Source: Thalassoroseus pseudoceratinae (GTDB lineage: Bacteria > Planctomycetota > Planctomycetia > Planctomycetales > Planctomycetaceae). From it: DNA of 64,000 nt. Position numbers and translations under genes: made by a program. The stretch covers positions 251,001 to 315,000 of the forward strand of contig NZ_JAALXT010000006.1 in the NCBI RefSeq assembly GCF_011634775.1. The letters run 5' to 3'. Positions 20,801-27,760 of the stretch are shown piece by piece (positions within the stretch are counted from its first letter, which is position 1; every line of letters starts with the position of its first letter). A model generated the notes under the pieces. The model had not been told where the DNA came from and ran no database searches. It saw only the letters and a program-made list of their open reading frames with translations.

Positions 20801-23444
20801 CATCACCGTCGATCACGCGTTGCGAAACGTTGGACGGATGCAAAAAGGTGAATCGGTGTTGATTCACTCGGCGGCTGGTGGTGTTGGGATGGCGGCGATG
20901 CACATTGCCCGGCGTCTCGGTTTAGACATCTACGCGACCGCTGGGACCGATCCTAAACGAAAACTGCTGCCGAAGTACGGTGTGAAGCGGATCATGAATT
21001 CGCGGTCACTCGACTTCTACGACGAAACCCTCGCAGCGACCGACGGACGCGGTGTGGATGCCGTGTTGAACTCGCTTGCCGGAAAAGCGATGGTGCGAAG
21101 TTTGTCGTGTCTTGCACCGTACGGTCGATTCCTCGAACTCGGTAAGCGGGACTTCTTCGAGAACACCCGCGTGGGCTTGTGGCCGTTCCGTCGGAACGTG
21201 GCGTATCATGCGGTCGACTTGTCCGCGATGATGGGCAGCGATCCGGCATCCGGCATGTCGTTGCTGAGTGGTCTGTTCGCCGAAAGTGCGGACGGAAACC
21301 TCGCACCGCTGCCGACACGGGTGTTGCCGGTGGCCCGGGTGCAGGAAGCCTTCCGGCTCATGGGACAAGGTGTGCACATCGGGAAAGTTGTGCTCGACCT
21401 CACGCAACACTGGGGGCAAATTCGCCGAACGGAAACGAAACCGGCGGTCCGGTCCGATGCCACATACCTCGTGACGGGTGCTTTCGGAGGAGCCGGTCAG
21501 GAAGTTGCGAAGTGGTTGGTCGATCACGGTGCGAAACACTTGTTGCTCGTGAGTCGTAGCGGTCCGAAAACGGATGCCGCGAAGGCGTTCGTGGCCGATC
21601 TCGAATCGCGAGATGTCACCGTGCGAGCCGAGTGCTGCGACATCACCGACGAAACCCGCATGGCGGAAGTGTTGAAGGAAACGCAAGCCACAATGCCGCC
21701 CATCGGTGGCGTATTGCACTTGGCCATGGTCATCGACGACGCCGTGATCAGCGATCTGAACACCGATCGCTTCAAGACCGTCACACGGCCGAAGTCGCAT
21801 GCGGCTTGGGTGCTGCATCGTCTCACGAAGGACATGCCGCTCGATATGTTCGTGCTGTTCAGTTCGGTCAGTGCGGCGGTTGGGAACTTTGGCCAAGGCA
21901 ACTACGCGGCGGCGAACTTCTCGTTGGAAGCACTTGCCGACCATCGGCGTCGTCTCGGTTTGCCCGCGACGGCCATCGGTTGGGGTGTGCTGGGTGAAGT
22001 CGGGTATGTGGCCGAACGGGAAGATCTGGGCGATTCGCTCGCGAAACTCGGGTTCACCGCGATGTCTGTCGATGACATCCGCAAAACACTCGACGTGACC
22101 ATTCCGGCAGCGAATTCCTCGTTCGTTTCCGTGCGAGCCGATTGGCAAACCCTCGCCGGACGATTCCGCAACCTGAAACAAACGCCAGGGCTGCTAACCA
22201 ACCTCCTCGCCAACCAAAGTGAATCCGGCGACGGTGACGCATCGCAGGGAGTACGGGAATCCATCGTTTCTGCCGAACCCAAAGAACGCCCCGCGAAAAT
22301 GCGGGAGTTCGTTCGCGGCCGTGTCGGTCGTGTGCTGGGTATGTCGCCGGGCAAGTTGGCGTTGGATCGGCCGATTTCCGAAATGGGTCTGGATTCGCTG
22401 ATGGGCGTCGAACTGGCAAGCATCATTGAATCCGATTTGGGCGTCGCCGTGCCGATGAGTGCGTTGTCCAAAGACATGACGATCGAACGACTCGCCGTGA
22501 CGTTGTTGCAATCGCTGCTCGGAACGTCGGAAGAAATCGTCGAAGACGAATCGACACCGCAAGCTGCTCAAGATTCCCCGCTGATTCCGCTTCGGAAGGG
22601 CACCGGCGGAGCGTCGCCGTTGTTCGTCTTCCATCCAGCGGGTGGCGAGCTGCGAATTTATGACGACTTGCTGCCACAATTGAGCGACGAATACACTGTG
22701 TTCGGTCTGCAAGCCACGGAAGTGGCGGATGGCGAAACGACGGAAACTCTCGCTCGGCAATACGCGGACGCCATCGTTCAAGAACACGCCGACGGCCCAG
22801 TGCGGTTGTTCGGGTTCTCGATGGGTGGTTTGTTGGCGGCTCGCACGGCACTTCGGCTGGAAGAGATGGGACGAACCGTGGACTTCCTCGGCATCGTGGA
22901 ATCGAACCCCGCCGATCTCGACTCCACCGAGAAGAAGGAACGCCAACTTCAGAAGTTCCTGGTGGAAACTTACGAGTTGATCCGACAAGAAACGGGCTTC
23001 CTGGTCGAACTCGAAGCCGATCGTCTCGAACGCGAAACGGCGGAAGTCGCTGCTCACTTCAGTTCCGATGCAGTCTTGAGTTGGTTGCTCGATGGCGGAC
23101 ACCTCAGTGCGGGTGTGCCCGAGGAATTGGTCGGTGAGTATCTCCGACGAATCGGCTTGCACCTGGAAATGATGAGCGACGACCCCGGCACACCGCAGTC
23201 CCCGCTTTCCGTGCCGCTGCACTTGTGGAGCGCGACCAACGGGCTCGGTGCCGCGGAAAGCAGTTGGAGTCGTTGGACGAATCAAGACTGCGTGCACACG
23301 GAATTGGAAGCCGAGCACTTCTCGATCATGTTCCCACCGCAAGTTTCGGAATTGGCATCGCAATTGGATGCTGCCCTCGCACCGGCGGATTCGGAAACCG
23401 CGTTCGCCGCAGCCGGAACGACTCGTCGAGGAAATCGGTCATGA
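14889..23444 (+). CDS. Iterative-type highly reducing polyketide synthase (KS-AT-DH-MT-ER-KR-ACP-TE)
   Basis: 2851 residues from ATG 14889 (MSEPHSTSATPAEPLAIVGYACRLPGG); the in-frame upstream extension is not protein-like. Domains in order: ketosynthase 12-440 with C185 (DTACSS), H320 (EAHGTGT), H360 (NIGH); acyltransferase ~580-880 with S664 in GHSVGE and HAFH at 764-767, the malonyl-CoA pattern; dehydratase ~925-1210 with H963 in HxxxGxxxxP and D1127; C-methyltransferase ~1390-1600 with LEVGAGTGG at ~1439; enoylreductase ~1860-2165 (LNFRDIL, SAAGGVGMA); ketoreductase ~2190-2375 with S2326 and Y2339; carrier protein with S2503 in GLDSLM; thioesterase with S2644 in GFSMGG and probable H2810. 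All key residues are present. One module with every reducing domain implies iterative use, giving a reduced, methyl-branched chain released by the TE. The stop overlaps the next gene by four bases (ATGA). Confidence 0.95.
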   Translation: MSEPHSTSATPAEPLAIVGYACRLPGGITDGTSYWQLLEERRDAVTEIPEDRWSKLAYSAGPGMNGKSASRWGGFLDSIDQFEPSLFGISPREAQYIDPQQRLLLETTAEALEHAGIPAESLAGSRTGVFVGISTGDYGQIQRDRQSQRGLSAFTAQGCSLSIAANRISYCLDLRGPSFIVDTACSSALMAFDRGCKSLLDGESDMIIVGGVNVIINPETFISFSAASMLSPDGRCKAFDASGNGFVRSEGGGAIIVKRLSDAVRDRDPIQAIVLGTGANQDGRTGGISMPNPDAQEALLREVYQNSQVDPASVRYVEAHGTGTVVGDPAETTALGRVFSDGRSAEQPLIIGSVKTNIGHMEAASGIASLVKAILVLQKRQIPANLHFKTPNPHIPFEEFKLRVPTEMEAWPDDKPGVVGINSFGFGGANAHVILADPNHERTQQFNEHSPQIVRSNGHTPATNGSAIASTNGSHAHTDSDQVPFPLLITARSEDALRQRANDFRAFLADSANGSLADISYTSQMRRSHYSHRLGLVAQNADEARETLTAFLDDETRPNMHTAEAKKDEQGLVFVFCGQGPQAAQMGMDLYRREPVFRAAMDEIDTLLKDVVDWSLIEELSKDNESSQIHLTSVAQPALFAIHVGLARLWESWGVNPAAVVGHSVGEIAAAHVAGLVSLEDAVKIIGYRGISLQEHALPGQMLAAGLNEADARRLIAEFEPKVCVAAINSPDMVTLAGEAEALEAVGKELDARDIWWKALRVKHAFHSHLVAPAEESFMSAIGRINNSARTCEMVCTVTGEKVGLEGLSADYWWDNIRQPVRFAPAIETLQDMGYSNFLEIGPHPVLGASIKQCRKSDGPKPTVFASLVRKEDDQKTIRGTFVGLQTHGLTVDPSAFFPTGGNVVNLPRHPWLHERFWHESADSRQSRLRPDYHPLLGQAATAAEHEWHNSLDVSVYTWLPDHKAGGQVIFPAAGFVEMFLAAALRAEKSESVTIDDVDMLRALFLPNEAAPLTQVSADPNAGTLFMASRMNESDEAWMKHTQAMYRPMPKLEPSPLDIDAWKANAEPASAEAFYETFRQIDLEYGPTFQGVKELHRTGQSALGRIELDESLMDRANLYHVHPSLLDACFQVLLEAIPPEERADDRMFLPERIGRVHFHQSPGTAAYSEVKLTSSSAMQVTGDIRIFTIDGQPAIDILDFRCRGVISQRERERNEIGPCLHQTRWYHAPLPGSSVVAEPLAETKSLTDLVESAENVAANTWHDVPATIIGDSVAAQDRVATPYFLNALQQMGIDLKAGESVDSQALVDSGKLIEKHRPLFERCLDRLVESGEFTKTDGAWQVANNLPEPDVNAAWLDALAELPELYPHLRLIEVCGEDLAGVFSGEVDPLKLLFSEESVGLLEQVYRDQYWTRYGNTFIQRIAVELRNRLPESRPLRILEVGAGTGGTTAYMLPVLPDNQTEYWFTDLSPYFLQRAEDQFRNSDCVRYAKFDLERDPAEQDLPTGCFDIVIAADAIHGVTDLKAALGRCSSLLVDGGLLVLRELTQTRMAFDLVFGLTDGWWNYQQDPAREHSPLLTTSEWSEILSETGWESPTLPATCNETGEHAAVIVARQPNRSETKLPKVFIADKPPKEPNWLIFGDGGAAGHTLVDQLRHAGRRCVTVRDGEEFDLLDSDEFQINSANYDDFVQLKSAIGFRGGDWSIVHLTASDTDSAEITMSGLESIDDRSTHSLMHLLQVFAADEKQSPRRLLLVTRGARDVGVSTEATGPLQGGLVGLGRSAASEYRHIAIRQIDLDPLKGDENTLWAELCADDPQSEVAWRGAHRLVPRMEQIDPRTETIAADSANEVPFRLHVARPGDLGSLELLETHPAPPGPDEIQMDVHFVALNFRDILRALGRFPADDLAQIEPGDECSGIVRSVGANVTHVQPGDRIIACTAGSFRSVLTVAGARVTKVPDHLSLSAAVSMPVAYITVDHALRNVGRMQKGESVLIHSAAGGVGMAAMHIARRLGLDIYATAGTDPKRKLLPKYGVKRIMNSRSLDFYDETLAATDGRGVDAVLNSLAGKAMVRSLSCLAPYGRFLELGKRDFFENTRVGLWPFRRNVAYHAVDLSAMMGSDPASGMSLLSGLFAESADGNLAPLPTRVLPVARVQEAFRLMGQGVHIGKVVLDLTQHWGQIRRTETKPAVRSDATYLVTGAFGGAGQEVAKWLVDHGAKHLLLVSRSGPKTDAAKAFVADLESRDVTVRAECCDITDETRMAEVLKETQATMPPIGGVLHLAMVIDDAVISDLNTDRFKTVTRPKSHAAWVLHRLTKDMPLDMFVLFSSVSAAVGNFGQGNYAAANFSLEALADHRRRLGLPATAIGWGVLGEVGYVAEREDLGDSLAKLGFTAMSVDDIRKTLDVTIPAANSSFVSVRADWQTLAGRFRNLKQTPGLLTNLLANQSESGDGDASQGVRESIVSAEPKERPAKMREFVRGRVGRVLGMSPGKLALDRPISEMGLDSLMGVELASIIESDLGVAVPMSALSKDMTIERLAVTLLQSLLGTSEEIVEDESTPQAAQDSPLIPLRKGTGGASPLFVFHPAGGELRIYDDLLPQLSDEYTVFGLQATEVADGETTETLARQYADAIVQEHADGPVRLFGFSMGGLLAARTALRLEEMGRTVDFLGIVESNPADLDSTEKKERQLQKFLVETYELIRQETGFLVELEADRLERETAEVAAHFSSDAVLSWLLDGGHLSAGVPEELVGEYLRRIGLHLEMMSDDPGTPQSPLSVPLHLWSATNGLGAAESSWSRWTNQDCVHTELEAEHFSIMFPPQVSELASQLDAALAPADSETAFAAAGTTRRGNRS

Positions 23445-24685
23445 CCTCCTGGGAATGGGGTTTGGTCATCCTGCTGGCGGTTTCGGCCGTTCAGCAGGCC
23501 GCCGCGACGGTGCTGTTTTGGTTCCGCTCGCGTCCTCGACCGACCCCGCAGCCAGAACCGAGTTCTCTGCCACCAGTCGCCGTCTTGCTGCCGATCCGCG
23601 GTATCGACGACCGATTACGGGAGACAATCCGTGGGTTGAAGAATCAAGATTATCCGTCGGTTTCCGTACGGATCATCTTGGACGATCCCGATGGAACTGC
23701 CGAACCACTTTTGCGAGATGAACTCCAAGACGCGGCGAACTTCGACATTCAACCGCTCGTCACGCGACTCACGACTTGCGGACTTAAGAACAGCGCGGTC
23801 TTGCAGGCGATGGAAACATTGCCCGCCGAGTGTGAAGTTGTCGCGTTCATTGATTCCGATGTCGTCCCGCATGAAACGTGGCTGAGCGAATTGGTCGCGC
23901 CGTTGGCAAGCGATCAGGCCGACTGCACGTACGGTTGCCGCTGGTACACAGTGCCCGATCGCCGATTGGGCACCGTATGGCGTTACGTGTGGTGTGCGGC
24001 GTCGATTGTGAGTAGCACCGTTCGCAACTTGCCGTGGGGTGGATCGCTAGCGGTTCGGCGGGCGATTCTCGATGAACCGGAACTCCGCGAGCGTTGGAAG
24101 CACGCCGGCTGCGAGGATTTGCCACTCAGTTCCCATCTCCGTCGAACGAAACGCAAACTGCAATGCGTCACCCGATTGGTGATGGTTGAGTCATCGAGTT
24201 GTTCGCTGGAGAGTTACCGCACGTTCGTCACGCGACAGATGTTGTGGGTTCGGTTGTACCGCCCCGATGCCTTTTGGCCTGCGAGCGTCATTTACGTGGG
24301 GACGACAATCAGCCTCTGGGGCCTCACCATCGCTGCATTCCTGCGAATGACGCAAGCCAACTGGACCATATTGGGGCAGCTTCTCGGTGTGCTGGCGATC
24401 TATCTGGGATTGGCGTTCGGCTTGTTGCTGCTGATCGAAAAGCGGGTTCGCGGTTTGCTTGCCCATCGCAAGACGCTCGCAAGATCGTTCGGAATTCCAA
24501 GCCGATTGCTGATGCTCGCGGCATCGTGGTTGACGCCCGAACTGATTTTTCAGGCCATCGTCAAACGACGGATCGTGTGGCGGGGCGTGACGTACGACGT
24601 TCGGAAACCGTATGGCGTGCAGCGACTGACTCGCGATGCCAACGACACGACCGAAGAAACGACGCAGCCGATGATGTCGCGGTGA
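23441..24685 (+). CDS. Membrane glycosyltransferase family 2, ceramide-glucosyltransferase-like
   Basis: 414 residues. The ATG at 23441 overlaps the PKS stop as ATGA, with a GAGG upstream, so translation is coupled. An N-terminal membrane segment (residues 7-27) is followed by a GT-A domain with FIDSD (D138, D140) for metal and nucleotide-sugar binding, CEDLPLS (E225-D226) and RQMLW (265-269), the Q/RxxRW-like signature of processive and ceramide-type GT2/GT21 enzymes. Two more hydrophobic segments lie at ~285-350. It should sit in the inner membrane and move a sugar onto a lipid. Context suggests the acceptor is the PKS product or a lipid carrying it. Confidence 0.85.
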   Translation: MTSWEWGLVILLAVSAVQQAAATVLFWFRSRPRPTPQPEPSSLPPVAVLLPIRGIDDRLRETIRGLKNQDYPSVSVRIILDDPDGTAEPLLRDELQDAANFDIQPLVTRLTTCGLKNSAVLQAMETLPAECEVVAFIDSDVVPHETWLSELVAPLASDQADCTYGCRWYTVPDRRLGTVWRYVWCAASIVSSTVRNLPWGGSLAVRRAILDEPELRERWKHAGCEDLPLSSHLRRTKRKLQCVTRLVMVESSSCSLESYRTFVTRQMLWVRLYRPDAFWPASVIYVGTTISLWGLTIAAFLRMTQANWTILGQLLGVLAIYLGLAFGLLLLIEKRVRGLLAHRKTLARSFGIPSRLLMLAASWLTPELIFQAIVKRRIVWRGVTYDVRKPYGVQRLTRDANDTTEETTQPMMSR

Positions 24686-24700
24686 ACCGGAAGTGAGACC

Positions 24701-25825
24701 ATGTCAACGTTTGACCGTTCCTCACCACATCCGTTGTCGTTGATCGGATGCCGCACGTTCGCCAAGCTCGTTCGCACGTACGGAGTCGATCGGGAGTACC
24801 GCGGCTTGGCGACGAAACTCGCCGCCACCTGCACGGTCGGTATTCCGTTTCGACGACTCGACGATCTGCGATCCTCTCGAAAGGTCAAGCGGATCGGCTT
24901 GCCGAAGTCACCGGTGTTCATCATCGGTCATTGGCGAAGCGGCACGACGCATCTGCACAACCTCATGACCTGCGATCCGCAATTCGCATACGTGAAAGCG
25001 TTTCACTGCGTGGCGGCTCAGAGTTTCCTCGGAGCGCGTGGTTTGGTGTATCGCAGTTTGGCGAAACGAATGCCGTCGGAACGCCCGATGGATTCCGTCC
25101 GCTTCGGTTTGGAGGAAGCGCAGGAAGAAGAGTTCGCGATGTCGCGGATCAGCGAAATGTCGTTCCTGCATGCGTACTATTTTCCGAAGAAGCTCGAACA
25201 GATTTTTCGGAATTGGGTGCTATTTGAGGACATCACCGAGAAACAACACGACCGCTGGAAACGCACCTACGGTTGGTTTCTTCGCCGCGTGATTGCCGAC
25301 CAGGGACCGAAACCGCTGTGCCTCAAAAGCCCGCCGCACGCCGCTCGCATTCCGACGCTCTTGGAAATGTTTCCGGACGCGAAATTCATTCACATCTACC
25401 GCAATCCGTATGTGGTGCAGCAGTCGAACAACAATTTGTGGCGGAAGTTTCTTGACGCGTTTGCACTTCACAATGTGGAGCGGGAAGACATCGAAGACCA
25501 AAACTTCGGCGTCTACACCCGCTTGCACGAACGACTCTACAACGACATCGACCGCATTCCCCCAGGGCAATTTGCGGAAGTTCGGTTTGAAGATGTCGAG
25601 CAAAACCCGGTCGGTGAAGTCGCCCGACTCTACACGGAACTCGCCCTGCCCGGATTCCAAACCGCGAAACCGCATCTTGAGGAATACGTCGCCGCCCAGA
25701 AATCGTATCGCAAGAACAAATACAGTTTCGATGCGGAGACGGTGGAGCGAATCGATCGCGAGTGGCGAACCGTGCTCGACCGCTGGAACTACGAACGCCC
25801 CAACGTCACTCACCCGTCGCTGTAA
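24701..25825 (+). CDS. Sulfotransferase family protein
   Basis: 374 residues, 15 bases after the glycosyltransferase stop on the same strand. The PAPS 5'-phosphosulfate loop is GHWRSGTTHLHN at residues 76-87, and the 3'-phosphate-binding strand is FIHIYRNPYVVQQS near residue 230. LCLKSPPHAARIP is another conserved family block. The enzyme transfers sulfate from PAPS to a hydroxyl or amine. As the third gene of the PKS operon it probably sulfates the glycolipid or polyketide made by its partners; a carbohydrate acceptor is equally possible. Confidence 0.88.
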   Translation: MSTFDRSSPHPLSLIGCRTFAKLVRTYGVDREYRGLATKLAATCTVGIPFRRLDDLRSSRKVKRIGLPKSPVFIIGHWRSGTTHLHNLMTCDPQFAYVKAFHCVAAQSFLGARGLVYRSLAKRMPSERPMDSVRFGLEEAQEEEFAMSRISEMSFLHAYYFPKKLEQIFRNWVLFEDITEKQHDRWKRTYGWFLRRVIADQGPKPLCLKSPPHAARIPTLLEMFPDAKFIHIYRNPYVVQQSNNNLWRKFLDAFALHNVEREDIEDQNFGVYTRLHERLYNDIDRIPPGQFAEVRFEDVEQNPVGEVARLYTELALPGFQTAKPHLEEYVAAQKSYRKNKYSFDAETVERIDREWRTVLDRWNYERPNVTHPSL

Positions 25826-25850
25826 CACGAGAGTGTGCCAAGGCGGGTAA

Positions 25851-26261
25851 TTACGATTCGAACAACGCTTCCCACAACGGCGGACCGAGGAGGAACAACC
25901 CGACGACCACCGCCGTCACCGAGACCGTTAGCACCGCGGCGGCGGCGACGTCTTTGGCGATTTTCGCGAGCGGGTGAAACTCCGGCGAGACGAGATCGAC
26001 CACCGCTTCCACCACGGTGTTAATCAACTCCGCTGCCAACACCAAGCCGATGAGCAGCACCAGCACCGCCCACGCAAAGCGAGAGACGTGCAGCCACGTG
26101 GCCAATGTCATCACAATGGCAGCGGCACCGAAGTGAATTCGCAAGTTGCGTTGGGTCCGCAACGCATACCACATGCCCTCGGCGGCAAATCGAAAGCTGT
26201 GCCAAAGCGAAGGGGCGCGGCTGATGTGTGGCGATTCGTCCGCTGGCGGTTCGGCATCCAT
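25851..26261 (-). CDS. dgkA: Diacylglycerol kinase / undecaprenol kinase (DgkA family)
   Basis: Small integral membrane kinase with about four hydrophobic helices. The diagnostic stretch AAELINTVVEAVVDLVSPE contains the ExxNTxxE catalytic motif, and HPLAKIAKDVAAAAVL is the following conserved helix. Family members phosphorylate diacylglycerol or undecaprenol in the inner membrane. I chose ATG 26261 (136 residues). A TTG at 26309 overlapping the sulfatase stop would add 16 residues and would couple translation, so it is a real alternative. It is convergent with the sulfotransferase gene. Confidence 0.85.
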   Translation of the reverse strand: MDAEPPADESPHISRAPSLWHSFRFAAEGMWYALRTQRNLRIHFGAAAIVMTLATWLHVSRFAWAVLVLLIGLVLAAELINTVVEAVVDLVSPEFHPLAKIAKDVAAAAVLTVSVTAVVVGLFLLGPPLWEALFES

Positions 26262-26305
26262 GAGTTCCGGTCTCACTCCGTGCGGTAGTTTTCCATTGTC
26301 GATCG

Positions 26306-27727
26306 TCAAAACGGCCCCAAACGTGGCGGCAACGGATCCATTGTGAACACGCTCGCGTCGAAAGCAGCTTGAAGCATCCTGAGTTTTCGATCAGATTCGG
26401 TCGGTTCATCCCATAGGTTCACGAACTCGTCGGGATCGGCCCGCAAATCATAGAGTTCCCCTACCGGCTGTCCATGATGCACAACGATTTTCTCGTCTCG
26501 CGTCCGCAGCATTGTCGAATATGCGTCAGCGTGAGTCCAGGCATTGTAGTACTCGGAGAACACGAATTCCCGATGCGAATGCGGGTCGGCTTCTCCACGG
26601 AGAATTGGCAACAACGACCGCCCTTGAATCCCCAATTCGATCGGTATGCCGGCGGATTCCAGCAGCGTCGGCGCGAGATCGACCAACTCCACGAGGGCAT
26701 CGCTTCGTAAACCGGCCTGGAACCGTTCCGGCCAAGACATCACCAACGGCACGCGAACCGCTTCGTCGTAAAAATGCGGCCCCTTCAAAAGCAAACCATG
26801 ATCGCCCAGCATCTCGCCATGATCGGACATGAAGATCACCAGCGTATCGCGTCGTTGCCCAGTTTGTTCGAGAGCCGTCAGAATGCGGCCGAATTCGTGG
26901 TCGATGTGTTCGATCATCGCATAATACGCCGCCACGACTTCGCGGGCTTCGTCATCGGTCATGTCCGCCGTCGGATACGAACCCGGCTCGTTATGAGCAT
27001 GAGCGTGATCGAGTTGTTGAAACTTCGGTTTGCCGTCGAGTTCCCCCGCTTGAAACTTCGGCAGTGGCATGTCTTGGGGATCGTAGCGGTCCAAGTATTC
27101 GCCGGGCGGATCGAACGGATGATGCGGCGCGAAACAATTCACGCTGAACATCCATGGTTGATCGGTGGCGGCTTGAGCCTCGATGAACTCAATCGCCATC
27201 TCGGCACACCACGTCGTTTGATGCCACTTCGCCGGCACACCTCGTTTGACGAATCGCGTGGACGGACCGTCGTAAAGTTTCTCCCAACTCTGGCCGTGTC
27301 GAGATAACCATTGCGTGTAGGCGTTTTCCGGCCAATCGGGTTGCGGATGATGACTCCAGTGAAAGACCGAATAACCATCGTCGATCCGCTGTTCGACTTG
27401 CCCGTTCGCACAGGACCCAAGATGCAACTTCCCCGCCAAACCGCAAACGTAACCGCCGTCCGCGAGCATTCGCGGCACAAGCCGTTCGGTCGGTGGAATG
27501 CCCTGCCCGTTCTGGCGACAACGCGTCGTGCGGGGATACCGCCCGGTCAGCATGGAAGCCCGGCTTGGCGTGCAAACCGGGCTTTGAGCATACGCTTCCG
27601 TGAAGCTCACGCCTTCGGAGACCAAACGATCCACGTTCGGCGTGCGAATTAACGAATTCCCGAGTGCCGCAATTGTGTCGGCCCGTTGTTGGTCGGTGCA
27701 GAACCAAAGAATATTCGGACGAGACAT
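26306..27727 (-). CDS. Sulfatase (formylglycine-dependent)
   Basis: 473 residues from ATG 27727 (MSRPNILWFCTDQQRAD); ATG 27739 would add four residues. The modification site CTPSRASMLTGR has C52 as the residue converted to formylglycine, and N-terminal TDQQ plus C-terminal MSDHGEMLGDHG and GPHFYDEAVRVP supply metal and substrate ligands. Type I sulfatases hydrolyse sulfate esters, commonly of marine polysaccharides in planctomycetes. No clear signal peptide is visible with this start, so it may act in the cytoplasm on imported substrates. Its stop overlaps the possible TTG start of the DgkA gene. Confidence 0.92.
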   Translation of the reverse strand: MSRPNILWFCTDQQRADTIAALGNSLIRTPNVDRLVSEGVSFTEAYAQSPVCTPSRASMLTGRYPRTTRCRQNGQGIPPTERLVPRMLADGGYVCGLAGKLHLGSCANGQVEQRIDDGYSVFHWSHHPQPDWPENAYTQWLSRHGQSWEKLYDGPSTRFVKRGVPAKWHQTTWCAEMAIEFIEAQAATDQPWMFSVNCFAPHHPFDPPGEYLDRYDPQDMPLPKFQAGELDGKPKFQQLDHAHAHNEPGSYPTADMTDDEAREVVAAYYAMIEHIDHEFGRILTALEQTGQRRDTLVIFMSDHGEMLGDHGLLLKGPHFYDEAVRVPLVMSWPERFQAGLRSDALVELVDLAPTLLESAGIPIELGIQGRSLLPILRGEADPHSHREFVFSEYYNAWTHADAYSTMLRTRDEKIVVHHGQPVGELYDLRADPDEFVNLWDEPTESDRKLRMLQAAFDASVFTMDPLPPRLGPF

Positions 27728-27760
27728 AACGGCATCCATGTCGATCGAGCGTCGGGGGGG

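Noticed and set aside
15366-22181. Several 400-570-codon antisense frames inside the PKS
   Set aside because: They are arginine- and histidine-rich shadows of the PKS codon pattern with no domain content.
14889-23444. Interpreting the megasynthase as a PUFA or enediyne synthase
   Set aside because: There is only one carrier domain, a C-methyltransferase is present, and the domain order is that of a highly reducing iterative PKS with a terminal thioesterase.
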